This document shows positions 56,951 through 64,000 of a stretch of DNA of 64,000 nucleotides, in pieces. The translations under genes and the position numbers were made by a program. Location: the NCBI GenBank assembly GCA_032718565.1, contig JAVGVS010000713.1, positions 1 through 64,000 on the forward strand, read 5' to 3'. The first letter of the stretch is position 1. Each line of letters starts with the position of its first letter. The notes under the pieces were generated by a model. The model had not been told where the DNA came from and did no database searches. It saw only the letters and a program-made list of their open reading frames with translations. This DNA is from Distichodus sexfasciatus (Eukaryota > Chordata > Actinopteri > Characiformes > Distichodontidae).

Positions 56951-58850
56951 TTTTGTAGTACATTTTTACTTCTTTAGGTATTAGGTTGACGGAGGCCTCA
57001 TGGTACGATTTTCAGCTTGATGTCCAAGAGGTTGTGGGTTCAAGTCTGACGTAATTCACACTCTGTTGTAGAGCTGAAATTTGACTCTGTAACAGAGTTT
57101 GGTTTTAGGAAAAACTAACATACTCCTCCGTAGTACATACGCTTACATTATGCTCCAAAAAGTCTTGTACAAGCTCCCGATTGACACGCTAATCTTATAG
57201 CTGCTTTTTCCCACCAGAAGACGCCGGCGTGGCTAACAATGAGTGACAGCTAATGGGGACTTTTAGCGTAAGTCAGTTGATTTCAGCTCAGCTTGACTGG
57301 GGAATTGAAGACAGACAAACACTCTTCAGTTCACCGCACCAAGCATGAAGACGGGGGCGGAAATGTGGAAACACTGAGCCACATATCTGGGGTTATTCGA
57401 TTTTCTGGAAAACTGACGTTTTTGTGTTTTGCAACATGCTTCTCCTCCTCTTCATTTGGAGAGGGACGATTCCAAAGACAAAGCCTTTTCTGCTTTGCTG
57501 CTTGCATAAATACTCTTTAAAATTCATGAGTATTAAATCAGAGACTCCATCATCTGGAACCAGCTGGAACTCTTTCAGACTATATGGACTTGAAACGAAT
57601 CCAGATTTAAAGTTGAACTAATTTTAGCTTAATGTTGCTAAGTGGATCGTAGCAAGTGGCGCCAGCATCAACTTGAGATTGAAACTATCTCATTTAAGCG
57701 TAAAGTGCTTTTAAAATATTGATACAGAAATACTACAACACCACCATGCATTTAAAAATGTCACGGTAAGTAACTGAGCTTCGTCTACCTACTCTATTAG
57801 TCGCCTCCGGTGTGGTAATATTTTACCGTCAGAGCTACAAACTGTGTTGGTGGTCTTCTCCCAGGTAACGTCCATCGTGAAGCGGCCTTGACCTTGTAGC
57901 TGACTAGCTAACCGGAAGTTCCAACACAAAGCGGAAGAAAAAAACTTAAAATGGGACGGGGCGTAATAATGTGGATTATTTCAAAATAAAAGCTTAAAAT
58001 TTACTTTCCAAAATGTAGCTACTGATGTGTTACTCCAATACTTTCTTCAACTTGACTATATTTTAGCTGAATTTATGGAATGTTACTAGCACAAAAACAT
58101 TTTTTCTTTGCGGACAACATCATTTACAGTAGTTTTTTGCCGTCATCGCTCCCAAGCTCTGGTTTTTAATTCAGTTTAAAAGCTTGCTTCATTATTAAAC
58201 TCTAAATGTTATTTCACTTCTCTATAAATAAAAAATTATTTATTTCTCTTTCCTGATTGGAGTTCCTACTTCATCTGTTTATCCCCCATTTTATTTTACT
58301 CATTAATAACCCCAAGAGGTAGTTACCGCCTGCTCTCTGGTGGTTTATGCTGGAGCGCTGTCTGTGTATTTTAATTTATATGTTTAATTATTTTCTTATC
58401 TTATGTATACATGACTCGCCATCTTATTCCGCACTTTGGTTTGACTGCAGTTGGTTTAAATGTGCTTTATAAATAAACTTGAGCTTGAACTTGCTCGTTA
58501 TTATATTTTGCAGCATCAGACAAGATGTAAGCACTCGGGACGTCTTAATCAATTCTGTCTGTGGAAAATTTCACTCATCTTGTCTTGTGTACAACTTGGC
58601 ACATTTAGGACAATACCGACTTCACCTCCATCTAATCTAATTAGTTTTCTTCACGTCTCAATCGTACTTGTAAACAGGGTAAACTAACGAATGATTTTCC
58701 CGTTGCTGTGTAATTACTCTGAGGAAAACATGAACACGGCAGTACATCGTTTACAAAGCTTTTCTACTCTGCTCCAGTTGTTGCGTCTGCATCAGAGTCT
58801 GCGGAAAGTTTCCCTTACAAAAAATTTTAGTCAAACGTTAACAGTTGTCG
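56951..58850. other. No gene; two unassigned non-repetitive stretches
   Basis: 57400-57620 and 58440-58680 are not matched elsewhere in the window and are moderately GC-balanced. No exon-like signal with a splice context was found. The frame at 57293-57520 is probably chance. Confidence 0.3.
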
Positions 58851-58854
58851 GCTA

Positions 58855-59163
58855 TATTCATTCATTACTTCATTATCTGAACCGCTTAATCCCAACTGGG
58901 GTCACAAGGGGACCGGAGCCTATCCCGGGAACTTACGGGCGCACGGCGGGGGACCAACCGGGGCCCAACACAGCGCATTTCACACACACTCACACTCACA
59001 CCTTACGGGGCCAATTTAAAATTGACAATTAACCTATAGTGCATGCTTTTGGACTGTGGTAGGAAATTGGAGCAGCCGGAGGAAACCCACGCGAACACGG
59101 GGAGAGCGTGCAAACTCCACACGGAAAGGCCCTACGGCGGACCCGAGCCTCCAACTCAGGAAC
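58855..59163 (-). repeat. tRNA-derived SINE, family C, 5'-truncated
   Basis: Reverse copy: (ATTC)n tail, CGCTTAATCCCAACTGGGGT, GGACCGGAGCCTATCCCGGG, GCATGCTTTTGGACTGTGGT and GTGCAAACTCCACACGGAAA. It ends before the B-box. Confidence 0.8.
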
Positions 59164-59177
59164 TTCACTCTGTGAGG

Positions 59178-59640
59178 CATGCAACTTTTCACATGCAAAT
59201 TAGGTTTGTGACAAACCTGTGGTGGACTTTTAGCAAACTTTGTAGAAAACTTGTGCACCTGACAAATTTGTCACCAAAAGTTTACTACAAGTTTGTCATT
59301 ACTGGCTAATTGTTTTAGCAAATTACTCACAAATGAAAGTGAATACAGAAGGGCAAAAAAGGAGACCTAATGAGCGTCGGCACGTCCAATCGCATAACTC
59401 CTAGTTCTGTATGTAAGCAGTAAACTGGCCTTCTTTTCTGCCATTACAGCTGTTCGATTTCTAGTACCAATTTGTCATTGTCGCAAGTTTGCCAGCAGTT
59501 GCTGACAATGGCAAACTTGTGGCAACATATTCCGGCAAAAATCGTGTCCCTCCAGGATTTCACGGGCCTTTTTTGAGATTGTTGCTGCCTAAAATGCCTA
59601 AAAAAACTGTGATGAAAGTTGCGGTGCTTTTAGGCGTTAG
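59178..59640. repeat. Dispersed repeats L and H, joined
   Basis: ACTTTTCACATGCAAATTAG to GCCAGCAGTTGCTGACAATG follows repeat L at 56345. From about 59550, CCAGGATTTCACGGGCCTTT and ATGAAAGTTGCGG follow repeat H at 25740. Non-coding. Confidence 0.45.
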
Positions 59641-59980
59641 GGTTGTGGCTATAAAGTCTTTTAATGTGAAATGTCGTCTGAATTTCAAAGACAGTAATGC
59701 GTCCCTGGCTCTATGGTTCTGGCTCCAGCGCTGACTCCTCCATTGTGTGAATGCGGCAACTTGCGTTAAATGGACGTTTACATTAAAATCTTTGGTTGCG
59801 TGTTCTGAAGAGCTTCCGGTTATGAATAGAATTGTAATTTTTAGAGGATAAACGTAAAACAGTTATTTTTAACAATGTAACTGTATTCTCAGTACCAGCT
59901 ATTTAAACTGTAATTGTAACAGAATACAGTTACCCATCAGTTACCGATCATGTGACAAACTGACAATAAACTTCTTTGAA
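59641..59980. other. No gene; contains a repeat shared with 145-190
   Basis: GACAGTAATGCGT ... CCCTGGCTCTATGGTTC at about 59690-59720 matches the start of the window. The rest is unassigned. Confidence 0.4.
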
Positions 59981-59981
59981 A

Positions 59982-60190
59982 GTGAGTGATTATATGTCAC
60001 AGCACACAGTGCACCACAAGATGTGACCTCTGCATTTAACCTATCCGCGAAGGAGCAGTGGGCAGCTAACAAGCACCCGGGGAGCACTGCTCATGAGTAC
60101 CTCAGTGGCCCTGGATTCAAACCTGCGACCTTCTGATCACGGGGCCAACACCCCACCGTTACGCCATCAACTGCCACCAACTGCCACCAA
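59982..60190 (-). repeat. tRNA-derived SINE, family A
   Basis: Reverse copy, slightly shortened in the middle: GCACACAGTGCACCACAAGA, GCGAAGGAGCAGTGGGCAGC, GGATTCAAACCTGCGACC, and a head with a triplicated CCAACTGCCA. Confidence 0.8.
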
Positions 60191-60239
60191 CTGATTCTGA
60201 GATTAGTTTGAGCATCAAATTCTCCCCCCTCACCCAACC

Positions 60240-60620
60240 CATGTAGTGGTTCGGTCCATTAGGAGGACGTCAGCCAGCTCGGGGGAACCAGATTTATGGT
60301 GATGGAGGCCCACGCAGCGCCGTCCTCGCTTAAACGGATCCATTGTAGGCGAAAATCACAGAGCCTCTGATTGATGTGGATAATAGCGTTCCGGTTGGAT
60401 CTCCGGGAGGCGAACAAAAGCCACGTATGCGTTCGGGGCCCAGACACCTACGGCAAAGGCAGGGGAGGAATTTTACGTAAAGATAATGTTCGGAAAGAGA
60501 TTTGCGATAAGCCGTTTCTTCTTCCTCTCACCACACGCAGAATCAAAGGCCAATAAATTGTGGTGGCAATAAAGGAGTCTTATCGATAATAATTAACCAA
60601 TCCATGAGGCATAACAAATG
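60240..60620. other. Candidate conserved non-coding element downstream of cdh2
   Basis: About 380 bp unlike any repeat in the window and with balanced composition. It contains SOX-like CCATTGT (60339) and AACAAAAG (60414), a CAATAAA word (60551) and a homeodomain/onecut-type TTATCGATAATAATTAACCA (60579-60598). No exon-like open frame. The call rests only on contrast with its repeat-rich surroundings; conservation cannot be judged here. Confidence 0.3.
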
Positions 60621-61105
60621 CTTAATATGACAAAAAAAATGCTTACAGATGGAGAAACTTGAGCATGTGCTTATCTACAAGAATTTATTATTTATTTATT
60701 CTCATTTAAAATCCCAAGTTTCAGATTTACAAATCCATCAAACACTTCATTTGAGAGAAGAAAGCTTCATCATCTGATGTTAAAAAGATAGTGTTATTCT
60801 CAGTTCTGGTTTTTAACTCGTTTGTTTTTGTTCTGGTTTTTTAGCGTGTGTAAGAAAGAGAAAGAGAGATCAGACTAGGCATCTCTCTCATTTTAAGCCT
60901 CTCTCTCTGTACTATGATTGAAAGCCATTAAACGTATTATCCGCTACACACTGCTGGATTCATACCTTAATAACGGACCTTGCGCTAAACGCTTTTGTCA
61001 TCTTTACGCCACAGAAATCTGGCCGGAGAGCAAATCCCTATCCTTCACCTTACGAGAGCTCAGCATGCAAAATGTGTGAATTTTTACACCTTTAATAACT
61101 TCAGA
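60621..61105. other. Non-repetitive intergenic sequence
   Basis: 60850-61080 contains ACTATGATTGAAAGCCATTA AACGTATTATCC and ACCTTAATAACGGACCTTGC, non-repetitive in this window. It could extend the candidate regulatory block. No gene. Confidence 0.25.
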
Positions 61106-61110
61106 CAGAA

Positions 61111-61500
61111 ATTCATTCATTCATTCATTACCTGAACCGCTTAATCCCAACTGGGCTCGCGGGGGGACTGTCCCAGCAACTTTCGGGGGCAAGGCGGGAA
61201 ACAACCCTGGGCAGGCGCCAACACACCGCAGGGCACACACACACATTCACACCTTACGGGGACAATTTAGAGTCGCCAAGTAACCTATAGCGCATGCCTT
61301 TGGACTGCGGGAGAAAACCGGAGCGCCTGGAGGAAATCCACGCAAACACGGGGAGAGCATGCAAACTCCACACACAAAAAGAGACCCTACGGCCGTCCCC
61401 GGGGTTCGAACCCAGGACCTTCTCGCTGTGAGGCGGCAGCTCTAATCAAGACAACCAAGTGGTTAGCGGCAGCGCTAACCACTGCACCACCGTGCCGCCC
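61111..61500 (-). repeat. tRNA-derived SINE, family C, nearly complete
   Basis: Reverse copy from the (CATT)n tail through GGGGTTCGAACCCAGGACCT (B-box complement) to the head complement CACTGCACCACCGTGCCGCC. A short duplication (TAACCACTG / GTGGTTAGC) sits near the head. Confidence 0.85.
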
Positions 61501-61574
61501 TCAGATAGACATAATGCACATAAATCTAGAGAACTTATGCAATGTGGTAATCCAAGTTTGTGCAAGTTTAGTAG

Positions 61575-61868
61575 GGAAGTTGGAAGCGTAGCGATTAGGC
61601 GAGTGATTCAAGTCCTGGACCTGTAAAGGTACCACTGAGTAGAGTTGGTCTGGTCCCGAAATAAAATCCTCTTTGTCCAATATAAATAAAGTTCTCTTTG
61701 TCCAAGTCCATGAGTCCGAGACTAGACCGAGACTTTTAAAAACTGGTCTCGAGACCGGACTCGAGTACTTCAACACTACCACTGAGGTACTCATCAGCAA
61801 GGTACCATCCCCAAGCACCGCTTCCCCATGTCAGCTACCCACTGCTCTTTCACAGCTCATGTTCATCT
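61575..61868 (+). repeat. SINE family A, split by a MITE
   Basis: Head (GAAGCGTAGCGATTAGGCGA, TTCAAGTCCTGGACC) up to ACCACTGAG 61631-61639. It resumes at the repeated ACCACTGAG 61778-61786 with GTACTCATCAGCAAGGTACC. Confidence 0.8.
61640..61777. mobile_element. hAT-like MITE inserted in a SINE, 9-bp direct repeat
   Basis: 138 bp between two copies of ACCACTGAG. It starts TAGAGTTGGTCTGGTCCCGA and ends CTCGAGTACTTCAACACT; the ends are partly complementary (AGTGTTGAAGT against AGAGTTGG). The intact SINE copies show that the direct repeat is single in the uninserted state. An 8-9-bp duplication points to hAT-type movement. Confidence 0.75.
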
Positions 61869-61942
61869 GACAAAATGTCTTAATTTATGTCAGAATTTCA
61901 AAATTTCAGGTTGCAAGTATTATATAACTCTATGACGGAAAC

Positions 61943-62190
61943 AGCAGTGGCAGTTGGTAGCGTAATGGTTAGGACTTTAGGCCTGTGATGGGATGGTCTC
62001 TGTTTCAAATTCCAGGACCGGTAAAGGTACTTCTGAGGTACTCATGAGCAAGGTACCGTCCCCAAGCACTGCTGCCCATGTTAGCTGCCTACTGCTCCTT
62101 CACGGATGGGTTAAATGCAGAGGTCTTATTTCGCTGTGGTGCACTGTGTGCTGGGCTGTGTTTACAATGACAAATAATCACTCATTTTCA
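61943..62190 (+). repeat. tRNA-derived SINE, family A
   Basis: CAGTTGGTAGCGTAATGGTT, a degraded B-box (GTTTCAAATTCC), ACTTCTGAGGTACTCATGAG, GGTACCGTCCCCAAGCACTG and tail AATGACAAATAATCACTC. Close to the 7447 copy. Confidence 0.85.
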
Positions 62191-63325
62191 CTTTACCATA
62201 TGTCATATTATTTCTCGTGAAATGAGAATTAAAAGGATGACACCAGGTGTGTCTTGGTATTTTCACATCAGGCAAATATATAAATAATGGCTCTGTGCTT
62301 TCTGAACGAAACAACACAAGCCACGCATGTCTAACATATGCTATTGGAATAATATTTACTGATAAATAAAGGAATAGAAGAACGTGCAAAAATGGCCGGG
62401 ATCTAAATCTTAAGTCTTTTTCTTACACTAGTTTCAGATCAAAGAAAAAAATGAAGCTTCTTCCATCGATTTGCTTCCTTACTTCGGAGGAAATTTAGGA
62501 TAATTGGGACCTGGAGCTGTTTGTGTGCAGCAGACAATAGTTTGACGTGCGTTTGTGCGTTATCGGACCGCGTCTCGCCAGGCGTAGAAAGGTCTTCTTC
62601 TCGTCAGACTTTGACGTCGATATGCCTGGGTCTAGACAGAATAATCATCTTAAGTGTCATTTTTATACCTCCAAATCTCCTTTCATTTGTTTGTTTTGGA
62701 CAATTCATTCCATTCGTTACATGCCATCTCGCCCTCTCTTTTAAAAAATGCTCTAGTCGTTTAGAGGCTGAGACTCGTGTCTGGACTGTAGTGAAAACGA
62801 TTTGCTGTGAAAAGAATTGTCAATAAAACTGGGGGGTCTGTACCACGTTTATGCAGGTTGTCACAACGACAACAACATCATCTCTGAACTTATCAGGAAC
62901 GCTATTTGAACGCGATTGCTAAGATTCTATTGACAAATATTCTTTCTTTTCGATTCAAGCTCAAAGGCGATCCCAGAAAATAGAATGGAGCTGTACGAGC
63001 AATTTAAATTCAAACTGTCTCTTTTTACTCAGCATGCTTCCAAGCTAAATTGGGGTTTTAGGTGGAACGTCAGACGGATTACCCAGTCGTTTTTCGCCTC
63101 ATTCACTTTTTCATCTTTTCTTCTTCAAGTTCAACAACATTAACGTAGCTAATGTTGTATAAAAGCCCAATCATGTGCGTTAAGTGGCTAAACCACGTGT
63201 TCACTGGTTTTCAAGAAGCACGATTTTTAAACTGTCACACACACGGTTACACAAATACAAAATGTTCAAAAATGTTCCAAAAGAGTCCTGTCCTGAGACA
63301 ACTCGTTCAATAAGGTTAATGTGTA
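62191..63325. other. No gene; non-repetitive intergenic sequence
   Basis: 62380-62640 has a TCF/LEF-like AGATCAAAG (62436-62444), and 62870-63060 has AATTTAAATTCAAAC. Both are unmatched elsewhere in the window and could be regulatory, without direct proof. The frames at 62521-62826 are not protein-like. Confidence 0.25.
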
Positions 63326-63330
63326 CAGTG

Positions 63331-63484
63331 TGGAGGGTGGTCAGCACTGCCGCCTCACGGCAAGAAGGTCCTGGGTTCGATCACCAGGTCGGCCGTAGGG
63401 TCTTTCTGTGCGGAGTTTGCATGCTCTCCCCATCTTCATGTGGGTTTCCTCCGGGTGCTCCGGTTTCCTCCCACAGTCCAAAAG
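63331..63484 (+). repeat. SINE family C, 5' half
   Basis: GGTGGTCAGCACTGCCGCCT, B-box GGTTCGATCACC, GGTCTTTCTGTGCGGAGTTT and CCTCCCACAGTCCAAAAGCA, then a sharp switch into an inverted copy. Confidence 0.8.
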
Positions 63485-63665
63485 CATTCATTCAGTCATT
63501 CATTCATTTATTATCTGAACTGCTTAATCCACACTGGGGTCGCGGGGACCGGAGCCTATCCTGGGAACTTACGGTCGCAAGGCAGGGAACAACCCTGGGC
63601 AGGCACCAACACACCGCAAGGCACACACACTCACATTCACACCTTACGGTGCCAATTTAGAGCCG
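63485..63665 (-). repeat. SINE family C, 3' half, inverted against its neighbour
   Basis: Tail first: (CATT)n, ATCTGAACTGCTTAATCCAC, GGACCGGAGCCTATCCTGGG, GGGCAGGCACCAACACACCG and ACCTTACGGTGCCAATTTAG. Confidence 0.8.
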
Positions 63666-64000
63666 CCAAGGCAGGAAAAACCCAAACGAGACACAGGTGA
63701 CAGTGATTGGCCCGAAATCCCAACCTTACGAGTGAGAAAGGTGCAACAGAAACTCAGGTCAGCATTCCGGCGATCCGGATTGGAGTGGGTGGGGCTGAGG
63801 CGGCACAGACGTGACACGTATGGCTCAACGTTTCACGGGAAACGACAATGACCGGTCAAAGTTGATGGAGGTATGTCTCTAAAGATGTTATAATTGCTCT
63901 CTTTGACCATTGTGCAGAAATTGGTTGCACCTTTTTGGGTTAACAGGACTCAAATATATTCCTATTTTGTCTCGATACACACAAACGCACACTCTCTCCC
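63666..64000. repeat. Repeat J- and H-like fragments at the window end
   Basis: GAGACACAGGTGACAGTGAT resembles repeat J. GTATGGCTCAACGTTTCACG and GGGAAACGACAATGACCGGT follow repeat H at 26039. The window ends in unassigned sequence. Confidence 0.35.

Overview
The window is vertebrate, almost certainly teleost, nuclear DNA. It holds the 3' two-thirds of one spliced gene on the + strand, surrounded by many fish-type repeats: tRNA-derived SINEs, Tc1/mariner and hAT elements, TA-flanked MITEs, and long micro- and minisatellites. There is no sign of a prokaryotic or viral genome, an operon or a CRISPR array. No rRNA gene or true tRNA gene was seen; all tRNA-like sequences are SINE heads.

The gene is a classical type I cadherin, best read as N-cadherin (cdh2). 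Eleven exons were located between 5604 and 43411. Their phases and sizes follow the conserved 16-exon cadherin layout from exon 6 to exon 16. They encode the end of EC1 through EC5, one membrane segment, the p120-binding juxtamembrane block and the beta-catenin-binding tail, up to the stop codon at 43409-43411. The 3' UTR probably ends after AATAAA at 44338. Exons 1-5 (signal peptide, prodomain, most of EC1) are not in the window and should lie upstream. Two adjacent exons, the equivalents of exons 9 and 10 (EC3 and the EC3/EC4 junction, 16425-16597 and 18260-18517), carry indels and stop codons, while the other nine are clean. This is either local assembly error or real decay of this copy.

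Layout: 1-5600 is intronic or upstream sequence with a truncated BED-finger hAT transposase gene (2551-3189), a hAT MITE with a perfect 8-bp target duplication (3611-4014) and one copy of a TA-flanked MITE (5017-5385). Region 5.6-19 kb has exons 6-11 in SINE-rich introns. Region 19-30.4 kb has exons 12-14 among a 1.2-kb purine tract, two minisatellites and CT/TATC arrays. Region 30.4-43.2 kb has exons 15-16 and the most eventful introns: a MITE and a Tc1 element nested 9 bp apart inside an older repeat whose uninterrupted copy lies at 26.5 kb, a 22-bp minisatellite array of about 1.3 kb, and a 130-bp tandem repeat. Region 43.4-64 kb is the 3' UTR followed by intergenic DNA with more SINEs and MITEs, a Tc1 fragment, and a few non-repetitive stretches that could be cis-regulatory.

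The only functional unit is the cadherin, a Ca2+-dependent homophilic adhesion receptor linked to actin through catenins. I did not find a previously undescribed biological system. The most interesting signals are the disrupted EC3/EC4 exons, the nested insertions with an internal empty-site control, and a minisatellite that appears to grow out of a MITE. All identifications come from reading the sequence and remembered family features; no database search was run.
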